Shown here: positions 34,653 through 42,292 of the stretch, in pieces
Layout: each line of letters begins with the position of its first letter
How positions within the stretch are numbered: position 1 is the stretch's first letter
DNA from: Actinomycetota bacterium
Lineage (GTDB): Bacteria; Actinomycetota; Thermoleophilia; Gaiellales; F1-60-MAGs149
Assembly: GCA_016870485.1 (NCBI GenBank)
Contig: VGBM01000004.1
Coordinates: 1-64,000, forward strand
DNA length: 64,000 bases
Reading direction: 5' to 3'
Notes under the pieces: model-generated
Told to the model about the DNA's origin: nothing
Seen by the model: only the letters and a program-made list of their open reading frames with translations
The model's database searches: none
Position numbers and translations under genes: made by a program

Positions 34653-35408
34653 ATGAGCGCCGACGCGCAGGAGCGGTTCCTGGTCTGCCTGCCGACCTAC
34701 AACGAGCGGGAGAACCTCGAGCGGATGGTGGTGGCGATCGGCGCTGCGCGCGAGCGCGTGGACATCCCCGGCGACGTCCTCGTGATCGACGACGGCTCCC
34801 CCGACGGCACCGGGGAGATCGCGGACCGTCTCGCCGCCGAGCTCGGCTGGGTGCACGTCCTGCACCGCACCGCCAAGGAGGGCCTCGGACGCGCCTACCT
34901 CGCGGGCTTCCGCTGGGCGCTCGAGCGCGACTACGTCTACGTGCTCGAGATGGACTGCGACTTCTCGCACGACCCGGCCCGCATCCCCGACCTCCTAGCC
35001 GTGGCGCGCGCCGACGCGGACCTCGTGATCGGCTCGCGCTACGTGCGCGGCGGCGGCGTGCGCGACTGGTCGGCGGTGCGCCGCGCCATCTCGCGCGGCG
35101 GCTGCCTTTACGCACGGGTGCTGCTGCAGCTGCCCGTCAGCGACCTGACCGGCGGCTTCAAGTGCTTCCGGCGCGAGGTGCTGGAAGCGATCGCCCTCGA
35201 CGAGGTCACGGCCGAGGGCTACGCCTTCCAGATCGAGATGACGTACCGCACGGCGCTCCTCGGCTTTCGGATCCGCGAGATCCCGATCACCTTCACGGAC
35301 CGCATCGCCGGCGGCTCGAAGATGTCGCGGCGGATCGTCGCCGAGGCCTCCTGGCGCGTGCCGTCCCTGCGCGTGCGGGCCCTGCGCGGACGCCTCCCCG
35401 GCGCCTGA
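34653..35408 (+). CDS. GT2 polyprenyl-phosphate mannosyltransferase (dolichol-phosphate-mannose-synthase-like)
   Basis: A 251-residue GT-A glycosyltransferase without membrane helices. Landmarks are VCLPTYNERENLERMV, the nucleotide-binding VIDDGSPDGTGE, LEMDCDFSHDP (metal-binding DxD-like) and DLTGGFKCFRREVLEAI. These match bacterial Ppm1/DPM1 enzymes that make polyprenyl-phosphate-mannose for lipoglycan or protein mannosylation. ATG 34653 is preferred because CATGAT lies 7 nt upstream; ATG 34641 is the alternative. No acyltransferase domain (Lnt fusion) is present. Confidence 0.88.
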   Translation: MSADAQERFLVCLPTYNERENLERMVVAIGAARERVDIPGDVLVIDDGSPDGTGEIADRLAAELGWVHVLHRTAKEGLGRAYLAGFRWALERDYVYVLEMDCDFSHDPARIPDLLAVARADADLVIGSRYVRGGGVRDWSAVRRAISRGGCLYARVLLQLPVSDLTGGFKCFRREVLEAIALDEVTAEGYAFQIEMTYRTALLGFRIREIPITFTDRIAGGSKMSRRIVAEASWRVPSLRVRALRGRLPGA

Positions 35409-35467
35409 GAGCCGGCTTACGGTCCGGCAGCATTCGGACACCCCCGGGCTGACGTACAGTTCGCACG

Positions 35468-36952
35468 ATGCGGACGGGAACGGTGATCGGCCTCGCGGTG
35501 ACGGTCATCGTCGCCCTCGCCGCCATCGTCGGCATCGTCGCTGCGCGGGCCTACGCCACGCGCCCCGTCGTCGAGTCGGTCTCCCCCGGCCCCGACCAGG
35601 TCGTCAACGGCGACACGCCGATCCGCGTCGTCCTGCGCTCGCCGGAGAAGGTCAGCGCGTTCGCGATCTCGGTCGACGGCCGCGACGTCACCGCGACGGC
35701 GACCCGCACCGTCAACGGCTTCGAGTTGCCCGTGCCGGACCTGCCCGACGGCGAGCACACCGCCGTCGTCGACCTCGAGGCCGACGACCTGATCGGCCAG
35801 CCGTCGAGCTACCGCTGGGCGTTCACCACCGACGTGACCGCGCCCCCGCTCGAGCTCGCCGCGGCGTCGGCGTGGAGCGAGGAGGCGGAGGTCGCCGGGG
35901 TGACCGAGCCCGGCGCCGACGTGCTCGTCGACTGGGGCGACGGCACCGCGTCGGCCACGGCCGACGACGCGGGCCGCTTCACGCTCGCGCCCGCCCTCGA
36001 CGAGGGCGCGACCAAGGTGGCCGTCCTCGCGACCGACGGGGCCGGCAACGAGACGGTCCTGCGCCGGACCCTGCGGATCGACCGCGAGCGGCCGCGCATC
36101 CGCCTCGGCGGCGTGGAGGCGTGGACCGACACCGACCGCCCGACGATCTACGCCTTCGTCGAGGACGCCAGCCCGACCCGGATCGTGGCCCGCGTCAACG
36201 GCCAGGAGGCGCAGACCACGCCGATGTCGATCGGGTTCATGATCGAGACGAGCCGGCTGCCGCAGGGCACGAACGAGATCAGCCTCGAGGTGACGGACGC
36301 CATGGGCCGCACCTCGACCCGCACGCGGGAGTTCGGGGTCGACTCGACCGAGAAGCTGACCAACGACCTCACCCTCGCCCCCGGGGCGCGCGGCGACGAC
36401 GTGGCGCGGCTGACGCGCCGGCTCAAGGTCGAGCGGATCTGGAAGGGCAAGCCGAGCTGGACCTACGACCAGCGCGTCGAGGACGCCGTGCGCGCCTTCC
36501 AGCGCCAAGCGGGCCTGCCGGAGGACGGCATCGCCCGGCCCGCGCTCCTGAGGAGCACGGGCGGACGGATCGTGGTGATCAAGAGCAAGTTCGTGCTCAA
36601 TCTCTGGCTCGACGGCAAGCTCGCGAAGCAGTATCCGATCGCGCACGGCATGTCGTCCTACCCGACCCCGTCGGGTGCGTTCCTCGTCACCGAGATGCTC
36701 GAGAACCCAACCTGGACGCCCCCGAACTCGCCGTGGGCCGCCGGCCTCGAACCCGTGCCTCCCGGCGGCGGCAACCCCCTCGGCACCCGCTGGATCGGCA
36801 CCTCCGCGCCCCTGATCGGCATCCACGGCACCCCGCAGTCCTGGTCGATCGGCTCGCAGGCCTCCCACGGCTGCATCCGCATGCTGATCCCCGACGTCGA
36901 GGACCTCTACGAGAAGGTCCAGGTCGGGATGGTCGTCGAGATCAGGGACTAG
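35468..36952 (+). CDS. Membrane-anchored L,D-transpeptidase (YkuD) with Ig-like and peptidoglycan-binding domains
   Basis: A 494-residue envelope protein: an N-terminal membrane anchor (about 6-28, VIGLAVTVIVALAAIVGIV), two or three Ig-like/Big domains (about 35-300), a PG_binding_1 domain (about 305-365; QRVEDAVRAFQRQAGL) and a C-terminal YkuD domain with HGTPQSWSIG and SHGCIRM (catalytic C469). It makes 3-3 cross-links in peptidoglycan. TACAGT lies 7 nt upstream of the ATG, suggesting a leaderless message. It ends 3 bp before the convergent thiL stop, beside the 10-bp palindrome CCGCTAGCGG. Confidence 0.93.
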   Translation: MRTGTVIGLAVTVIVALAAIVGIVAARAYATRPVVESVSPGPDQVVNGDTPIRVVLRSPEKVSAFAISVDGRDVTATATRTVNGFELPVPDLPDGEHTAVVDLEADDLIGQPSSYRWAFTTDVTAPPLELAAASAWSEEAEVAGVTEPGADVLVDWGDGTASATADDAGRFTLAPALDEGATKVAVLATDGAGNETVLRRTLRIDRERPRIRLGGVEAWTDTDRPTIYAFVEDASPTRIVARVNGQEAQTTPMSIGFMIETSRLPQGTNEISLEVTDAMGRTSTRTREFGVDSTEKLTNDLTLAPGARGDDVARLTRRLKVERIWKGKPSWTYDQRVEDAVRAFQRQAGLPEDGIARPALLRSTGGRIVVIKSKFVLNLWLDGKLAKQYPIAHGMSSYPTPSGAFLVTEMLENPTWTPPNSPWAAGLEPVPPGGGNPLGTRWIGTSAPLIGIHGTPQSWSIGSQASHGCIRMLIPDVEDLYEKVQVGMVVEIRD

Positions 36953-36955
36953 CCG

Positions 36956-37930
36956 CTAGCGGGCCAGGTGGTCCCAGCCGCGCAGGGCCGCATCCGACCC
37001 CGCGCCGCGCCAGCGCACCTCGGCGGGCCCCGCGACGACCTCGCCGATCACCGTCAGGGGCACCCCGCAGCCCGCGACGTCGGCCGGGTCGAGGACGGCC
37101 ACCAGCTCGTAGTCCTCGCCGCCGCTCGCGGCGAATGCGCCCGACTCGGAGCCGATCCGCGCGGCCACGGCCCGCACCGGCGCCGGCACGGGCAGGGCGT
37201 CGAGGTCGGCCTCGAGGGTGACGCCGCTGCGCCGGGCGATCCGCGGCAGATCGGTCGCGAGGCCGTCGGAGACGTCCATCATCACCCGGGCGACCCGGGC
37301 GAGCGCCGCGCCCTCGGCCAAGCGCGGCTGCGGCCGGCGGTGCCGCTCGACGCAGGCGTCAACGCCCGGCACATCCCCGAGCGCGGGGTCCACCAGGGCC
37401 GCGAGGCCCGCCGCCGATACGCCGAGGTCCCCGGTCACCACGACGAGGTCGCCCGGCCGCGCCCCGCCGCGCCCCGGCGCGGGCACCGGGGTGCGCCCCA
37501 GCACGCTGACGGCCAGGACGAGGCCAGGGCCCCGGGCGACGTCGCCGCCCGCGACGGGGCAGCCGTAGGCCTCCGCGCACTCCGCGAGGCCGACGTAGAT
37601 CGGCTCGAGGGAGGTCACATCGCCCTCGGCGATCACGAGCGAGACGAGCGCGCCGACCGGCGTCGCCCCCATCGCGGCGCAGTCGGACACGCTGACGGCG
37701 AGGGCCTTCCAGCCGACGTCCGCGGGCGACGAGAGGTCGCGGCGGAAGTGCACGCCGTCGACCTGGGCGTCCACCGTCCAGATCAGGTCCGGGACGATCA
37801 CGGCCGCGTCGTCGCCGATCCCGCCGGAAGCGCCGTGCGCCTCGCCGCCGACGATGTCGGCCAGCGCGCGCATCAGATCATCCTCGTCGGCGTGCGGGGC
37901 GCCCTCGCCCCAATCCGCAAAACCGGCCAC
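36956..37930 (-). CDS. thiL: Thiamine-monophosphate kinase
   Basis: A 324-residue ATP-dependent kinase of the PurM fold. Landmarks are GGIGDDAAVI, TVDAQVDGVHF, ALAVSVSDCAAMGATP, GGDVARGP, VVVTGDLGVSAAGL and VMMDVSDGLATDL, all typical of ThiL, which phosphorylates thiamine phosphate to thiamine diphosphate. GTG 37930 is chosen since GGGAGG lies 8 nt before it; GTG 37939 is also in frame. TACGAT upstream (about 37953-37958) is a possible -10. A ThiY-like transporter is encoded nearby. Confidence 0.95.
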   Translation of the reverse strand: MAGFADWGEGAPHADEDDLMRALADIVGGEAHGASGGIGDDAAVIVPDLIWTVDAQVDGVHFRRDLSSPADVGWKALAVSVSDCAAMGATPVGALVSLVIAEGDVTSLEPIYVGLAECAEAYGCPVAGGDVARGPGLVLAVSVLGRTPVPAPGRGGARPGDLVVVTGDLGVSAAGLAALVDPALGDVPGVDACVERHRRPQPRLAEGAALARVARVMMDVSDGLATDLPRIARRSGVTLEADLDALPVPAPVRAVAARIGSESGAFAASGGEDYELVAVLDPADVAGCGVPLTVIGEVVAGPAEVRWRGAGSDAALRGWDHLAR

Positions 37931-37988
37931 CCGCGCCACCTCCCTCCTCGGCCCGCGGATCGTACCCGCACTGCGGCCGACTAGCCGG

Positions 37989-38561
37989 TCAGGCCCGGGC
38001 GCCGTCCCAGCCCGGCTGGTCCGTCCGGAAGCTCAGGTCGGCCCGGGCCCGCGTGTCCTCCCGCGCGTAGAAGCGCCGCTCCTGCTCGGCCCAGCGCTCC
38101 CAGTGCGGTGCGAACAGCTCGCCGTCGCGCTGCATCGCCCGGGCGTAGCGCTGCTCGTCGTCGGCGTCGAGCCAGATCAAGAGGCCAGCGTACGCCCCCG
38201 CCGCGACCGATCCTGCGCCCACCCCCTCGATGATCAGGATCGCGGCGGCGGGAACCGGCTCGCGGCCGCTCTCCACCGAGCGGTCCCAGTCCCAGCGTCG
38301 AATCGAGGCCCCCTCGCCGCGGGCAAGGGGCTCGAGGACGTCCTCGACGACGTGCTGCGCCGCAGCCTCGAGGCCGTCCCACCCGGGGTACATGTCCTCG
38401 ACGGCGAGGACGGTGGCGCCGCTCGCCACGGCCAGCCGCTCCGCGAACGTCGACTTGCCGCTGCCCGACGGGCCGTCGATCAGCACGATGGCGGTCGACC
38501 CCGCCCGCGGCGGGAGCGACCGGATCGTGCGCGCGAGGGTCGCCAGCCCGTCGGCGTCCAT
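37989..38561 (-). CDS. Uridine-kinase-like P-loop NTPase
   Basis: A 190-residue P-loop protein. It has Walker A GPSGSGKSTFAERLA, VLAVEDMYPGWDGLEAA (the ED.Y motif of uridine/phosphoribulokinase-type enzymes), IRRWDWDRSV and LIIEGVGAGS. The Trp-rich C terminus (HWERWAEQERRFYARE) matches small actinobacterial uridine-kinase-like proteins. It starts inside the stop codon of the substrate-binding-protein gene (TGATG). Substrate is uncertain: a nucleoside or a vitamin precursor such as a hydroxyethylthiazole or pyrimidine would suit the context. Confidence 0.75.
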   Translation of the reverse strand: MDADGLATLARTIRSLPPRAGSTAIVLIDGPSGSGKSTFAERLAVASGATVLAVEDMYPGWDGLEAAAQHVVEDVLEPLARGEGASIRRWDWDRSVESGREPVPAAAILIIEGVGAGSVAAGAYAGLLIWLDADDEQRYARAMQRDGELFAPHWERWAEQERRFYAREDTRARADLSFRTDQPGWDGARA

Positions 38562-39646
38562 CAGCCCCCGGAGGACGACGGGACGTAGGCGTTGGTGTAC
38601 GCCTGCGACCAGTCCGGCCGCTCCGCCAGCGGCTTCCCGTCGGCGTCGACGAGCAGCTGCCGGTCGAACAGGAAGTCGTAGAAGGTCGTGACGAGACCCT
38701 CGTCGATGAGCCCGATCGCCCCGGCCTCGCCGCCGTAGTAGCCCTCCTCGGCGAGCAGCTCGGCGCTCCGCCGCACGACCTCGGGGTTCTTCAGGGTCTG
38801 CGGGTTGGCGTCCATCAGGAGCTGCGCGGCCGCTTCGGGATCGTCCTGGGCGTACCGGTAGCCGCGCTGCGTCGCCGCCAGGAAGCGCCGGGCGACGTCC
38901 CCGTTCGCGGTCAGCCAGGCGTTGCTGGAGATGATCGTGCTGGAGTAGCTCTCGGGGTAGCCGTAGTCGGCCGGATCGAAGTACTTCATCGGCTTGCCGC
39001 TGACCTCGGCCTCGACGCCCTCCCAGGTGATGGCGGAGATGGTGAAGTCGGCGCGGCCGCCGTAGACGGCCTCGTAGGCCGCCGTGTCGAGGACGACGGT
39101 CCGGAAGTCGCCCGCGCCGCCATCGCCCTCGATGACGGTCGCGACCTCGGACTCCTCGCTCGGCGTGCCGAAGCCCGCGTAGGTCTTGCCGACGAGGTCC
39201 TTCGGCGAGGAGATATCGGGATCGTCGGCGCGGTAGGCGATCAGGTACTGCTGCTTCGCGATGTTCGCGAAGACCTGCACGACGTCGAGGCCGGCGGCCC
39301 GCGAGAACGCGATGCCGTTCGAGAAGGAGAACCCGAAGTCGGCCTCGCCGTTGGCGACGAGCGTCTCGGCCGGGGTCTGCGCGTAGGGCAGGATCCTGAC
39401 CGTCAGACCCTCCTCCGCGTAGTAGCCGAGCCGGTCGGCGACGTAGATGCCGATGTGGTTCGTGTTGGGGGTCCAGTCGAGGGCGATCGACACCTCCGCG
39501 GGCTCGGGGCCCGCTGCCGCGGTCTCCGACGTGCCGCCCGACGACCCATCCGAGCCGCCGCAGGCGGCGAGCAGCGCGCTCAGGAGCAAGGCCACGATTC
39601 CGGCGGCGAGCCGGCGCGAAATGGAATCTGCAAGCGCGGAGGTCAA
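38561..39646 (-). CDS. ABC transporter substrate-binding lipoprotein, NMT1/THI5 (ThiY-like)
   Basis: A 361-residue lipoprotein: a twin-Arg basic start, a hydrophobic run and the lipobox LSALLAAC. The mature part opens with IALDWTPNTNHIGIYVADRL, a hallmark of ThiY/NMT1 proteins that bind the thiamine precursor hydroxymethylpyrimidine or related compounds, then ANGEADFGFSFS and ISAITWEGVEAEV. The start is unusual: the only suitable codon is TTG 39646, which overlaps the stop of a 10-codon leader frame. Its permease and ATPase are divergent on the other strand; thiL lies 600 bp away. Riboflavin or another heterocycle is an alternative substrate. Confidence 0.85.
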   Translation of the reverse strand: MTSALADSISRRLAAGIVALLLSALLAACGGSDGSSGGTSETAAAGPEPAEVSIALDWTPNTNHIGIYVADRLGYYAEEGLTVRILPYAQTPAETLVANGEADFGFSFSNGIAFSRAAGLDVVQVFANIAKQQYLIAYRADDPDISSPKDLVGKTYAGFGTPSEESEVATVIEGDGGAGDFRTVVLDTAAYEAVYGGRADFTISAITWEGVEAEVSGKPMKYFDPADYGYPESYSSTIISSNAWLTANGDVARRFLAATQRGYRYAQDDPEAAAQLLMDANPQTLKNPEVVRRSAELLAEEGYYGGEAGAIGLIDEGLVTTFYDFLFDRQLLVDADGKPLAERPDWSQAYTNAYVPSSSGG

Positions 39647-39675
39647 ACCGAGAACCGATCGAACAATACCCGCAC
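39643..39675 (-). CDS. Leader peptide upstream of the ThiY-like gene (10 codons)
   Basis: GTG 39675 has AGGAGG 6 nt upstream, the best ribosome site in the region, yet the frame ends after ten residues (MRVLFDRFSV) with a TGA that overlaps the TTG start of the lipoprotein gene (TTGA). The structure suggests translational coupling by termination-reinitiation. A 1-nt sequence error joining the two frames is the alternative explanation. Confidence 0.4.
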   Translation of the reverse strand: MRVLFDRFSV

Positions 39676-39689
39676 TCCGATCCTCCTTG

Positions 39690-39709
39690 GACCGCGCGGC
39701 TCCGCGGTC
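39690..39709. other. Hairpin in the divergent ABC-transporter control region
   Basis: GACCGCG (39690-39696) can pair with CGCGGTC (39703-39709) around a 6-nt loop. It lies just upstream of the leader peptide's ribosome site and could be in its 5' untranslated region. There is no T-tract, so it is not a standard terminator. Confidence 0.35.
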
Positions 39710-39832
39710 GGCGGCCGCACGATCGCCACGCCGAGGCCCGCGTCCACCCCCGGAACATGGAATCATCGGTGGCGAGGACTTCTGCATGCGGGCTTCGACG
39801 AACGATCTTCCGTCCCCCCGAGGCGGCGACCG

Positions 39833-40615
39833 ATGAGCGGACGGGTCGCGCGCGTGCTCAAGCTCCTCGTCCCGCCCGTCGCCCTGCTGCTCCTGCTCGG
39901 CGCGGCCTGGGAGCTGTACGCGCGCGGCGGCGCCCTGGGGCGGGACGTGCTGCCGCCGCTCTCCCGCGTCGCGTCCGCCGGCTGGGACGACCGCGCCTCC
40001 CTCTGGCAGAACCTGCAGCCGACCATCGTGGAGGTGCTGGTGGGGTTCGCGGTCTCCCTCGCGTTCGCCTTCACCGTCTCCGTCGCGCTCGACGCGTCGG
40101 GCATCGCCCGCCGTTCCGTGATGCCGGTCCTGATCGGCAGCCAGACGATCCCCCTCGTCGTGCTCGCCCCGCTGATCGTGATCTGGTTCGGGTTCGGCTT
40201 CACGCCGAAGATCATCCTCGTCGCCCTCGTGACCTTCTTCCCGATCGTCGTCGGCCTGGTCGACGGCTACGCGTCCAGCGAGCGCGACGCGATCACCCTG
40301 ATGCGCACAATGGGCGCCGGCTGGGCGACCATCTTCCTCCAGGTGCGCCTGCCGTCCGCCCTCCCGGGCTTCTTCACCGGCCTGCGCATCGCCCTCACCT
40401 ACGCGGTGATCGCCGCGATCTTCGCCGAGTACGCGGGCGCCGAATACGGGCTCGGCGTCTACATCCAGGGCGCCAGCGCCTCCTTCCGGACGGACCTCGT
40501 GCTGGCCGCCGTGCTCGTGTCCGCAGTGCTCACGCTGGCGCTCTACGCCGCGACGTTCCTGGTCCAGCGACTGGCCATCCCCTGGTACGCCGAGTCGCGG
40601 CGGGCAGGCGCGTGA
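39833..40615 (+). CDS. ABC transporter permease (SsuC/TauC/ThiX-like)
   Basis: A 260-residue membrane protein with about six helices and the permease EAA loop (LMRTMGAGWATIFLQVRLPSA read as MGAGWATIF-x-LPSALPGFF). GSQTIPLVVLAPLIVIWFG and FAEYAGAEYGLGVYI are typical of nitrate/sulfonate/thiamine-precursor importers. It is translated with the ATPase gene (GTGA overlap) and is divergent from the ThiY-like binding protein, 186 bp away. Confidence 0.92.
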   Translation: MSGRVARVLKLLVPPVALLLLLGAAWELYARGGALGRDVLPPLSRVASAGWDDRASLWQNLQPTIVEVLVGFAVSLAFAFTVSVALDASGIARRSVMPVLIGSQTIPLVVLAPLIVIWFGFGFTPKIILVALVTFFPIVVGLVDGYASSERDAITLMRTMGAGWATIFLQVRLPSALPGFFTGLRIALTYAVIAAIFAEYAGAEYGLGVYIQGASASFRTDLVLAAVLVSAVLTLALYAATFLVQRLAIPWYAESRRAGA

Positions 40616-41403
40616 CCCCGCCCCCACCCGCGGCCCGCGCCGAGGCGTCGCCCGCGATCGCCGTCCGGGGGCTCGCGAAGTCGTTCGGGCCGCTGCCGGT
40701 CCTCGACGGTCTCGCGCTGCACGTCGCCCGGGGCGAGTTCGTCTCGATCCTCGGCCCAAGCGGCTGCGGCAAGTCGACGCTCTTCTCGATCCTGACCGGC
40801 ATCGAGCGGGCCGACGCCGGGGAGATCCTGCTCGACGGACGGCCGCTCGAGCCAGCGGACCGGCCATTCGCGTGGATGCCGCAACGCGACGTCCTCTTCC
40901 CGTGGCGCAGCGTCGAGCAGAACGTGTCGCTCGGCGGCGAGGTCGCCGCGGGCCTCCCGCGCGGCGAGGCGCGCGACCGCGCCCGGGCGCTCCTGGCCGA
41001 CTTCGGCCTCGAGGGCTTCGGCGGCATGCGCCCCTACCAGCTGTCCGGCGGCATGCGCCAGCGCGTCGCCCTCGCCCGCACCGTGGCGCAGGGGCGGGAC
41101 ATCCTGCTGCTCGATGAGCCGTTCGGGTCGCTCGACGCGCTGACCCGGACGGAGCTGCAGCTGTGGCTCGAGCGGATCTGGGAGCGGGAGCGCTGGACGG
41201 TCCTCCTGATCACGCACGACGTGCGGGAGGCGGTGCTGCTCTCCGACCGCGTCTACGTGATGGCCCAGCGCCCGGACGGCATCGCGCTCGAGCGCGACAT
41301 CCGGCTGTCGCGACCCCGCACGCTGGACACGCTGCGCGGCGCGGACGCCGCCGAGCTGGAGCACGAGCTCCTGGTCGCGCTGCACGCCGGCCGCCCGGTC
41401 TGA
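40612..41403 (+). CDS. ABC transporter ATP-binding protein (SsuB/TauB/ThiZ-like)
   Basis: A 263-residue ATPase with Walker A GPSGCGKST, Q-loop FAWMPQRDVLFPW, signature LSGGMRQRVALAR, Walker B ILLLDEPFGSLDALTR and switch histidine in LLITHDVREA. The QRDVLFPWRSV segment is characteristic of this importer subfamily. With the permease and the divergent lipoprotein it makes a complete importer, probably for a thiamine precursor. Confidence 0.93.
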   Translation: MTPPPPAARAEASPAIAVRGLAKSFGPLPVLDGLALHVARGEFVSILGPSGCGKSTLFSILTGIERADAGEILLDGRPLEPADRPFAWMPQRDVLFPWRSVEQNVSLGGEVAAGLPRGEARDRARALLADFGLEGFGGMRPYQLSGGMRQRVALARTVAQGRDILLLDEPFGSLDALTRTELQLWLERIWERERWTVLLITHDVREAVLLSDRVYVMAQRPDGIALERDIRLSRPRTLDTLRGADAAELEHELLVALHAGRPV

Positions 41404-41443
41404 ACGCGCCCGCTTGGTACCCTGCCGCGGCTCAGGGGAAACC

Positions 41444-42292
41444 ATGAAGAACGCCGCCGCACCCCAGACGATCGTCTACCCCGGCACCGCCGGGTCGTAC
41501 ACCTCCGAGGCCGCCGAGCGCCTCTACCCGGACGTGGAGGCCGAGTCGGCCGGCAGCTTCGCGGACGTCCACCGCGCGGTGGCGGAGGGGCGCGCCGACG
41601 TCGGGGTGCTGCCGATCGAGAACACCCTCGCCGGCATCGTCGCCGACACCTGCGACCTGATCGCCGACGGCGCCCTGCCGATCGTCGCGGAGACGGTCAT
41701 CCACGTCCCGCACTGCCTCTGCGGCCTGCCCGGCGCCACGACGGTTGGCGTCCGCCGGATCCACTCGCACCCGATGGCGCTCGCGCAGTGCCGCACCTTC
41801 CTCGACGCCGCCTACGAGGAGATCGGCGCGCCGACCACCGCCGACGCGGCCCGCGTCGTGGCCGAGCAGGGCGACCCGTCCTGGGCGGCGATCGCCTCGC
41901 CGGCCGCGGCCCGGCGCTTCGGGCTCGAGATCCTCGAGAGCGACATCTCGGACCACCCGGACAACATGACCCGCTTCGTCGCCATCAGCCGGGAGCCCCT
42001 CGCGCCCGCCGAGGGCGTCAACTGGAAGACCGGGCTGCGGCTCGTGACCGGACACCAGCCGGGCGCGCTGCACGAGGCGATCGAGCCGTTCCGCTACCAC
42101 GGGGTCAACATGGTCTCGCTGCACTCGCGCCCGATCCCGGGCGAGCCGTGGCGCTACCAGTTCCTGGTCGACATCGAGGGGCACCGCGAGGACGAGCAGG
42201 TCATGCGGGCCCTCGACGACGTGGAGCGGCGCTCCGCGCTGCTCATCGTCCTCGGCTCGTTCCCCGCGGCGAAGCGCCCCGACCAGCCGTGA
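41444..42292 (+). CDS. pheA: Prephenate dehydratase
   Basis: A 282-residue monofunctional enzyme. The catalytic domain has YPGTAGSYTSEAAER, GVLPIENTLAGIV, HPMALAQC and DNMTRFVAIS (the TRF motif). A C-terminal ACT domain starts at about residue 200 (RLVTGHQPGALHEAIEPF). The phenylalanine-binding ESRP motif of the ACT domain reads HSRP here (SLHSRPIPGEPWRYQF), which may alter feedback inhibition. ATG 41444 has AGGGG upstream. It overlaps the helicase gene by 4 nt. Confidence 0.95.
   Translation: MKNAAAPQTIVYPGTAGSYTSEAAERLYPDVEAESAGSFADVHRAVAEGRADVGVLPIENTLAGIVADTCDLIADGALPIVAETVIHVPHCLCGLPGATTVGVRRIHSHPMALAQCRTFLDAAYEEIGAPTTADAARVVAEQGDPSWAAIASPAAARRFGLEILESDISDHPDNMTRFVAISREPLAPAEGVNWKTGLRLVTGHQPGALHEAIEPFRYHGVNMVSLHSRPIPGEPWRYQFLVDIEGHREDEQVMRALDDVERRSALLIVLGSFPAAKRPDQP

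Noticed and set aside
35409-35467. Short gap between the GT2 gene and the L,D-transpeptidase as a possible RNA element
   Set aside because: Only a -10-like TACAGT was seen; no stable or conserved structure was evident.
36953-36962. Perfect palindrome CCGCTAGCGG as a transcription terminator
   Set aside because: The arms are only 5 bp with no loop or T-tract; it lies at the junction of two stop codons and is better explained by the overlapping TAG codons.
39647-39832. TPP riboswitch upstream of the ThiY-like gene
   Set aside because: No CTGAGA or ACCTGAT-type core was found on either strand; only a small hairpin is present.
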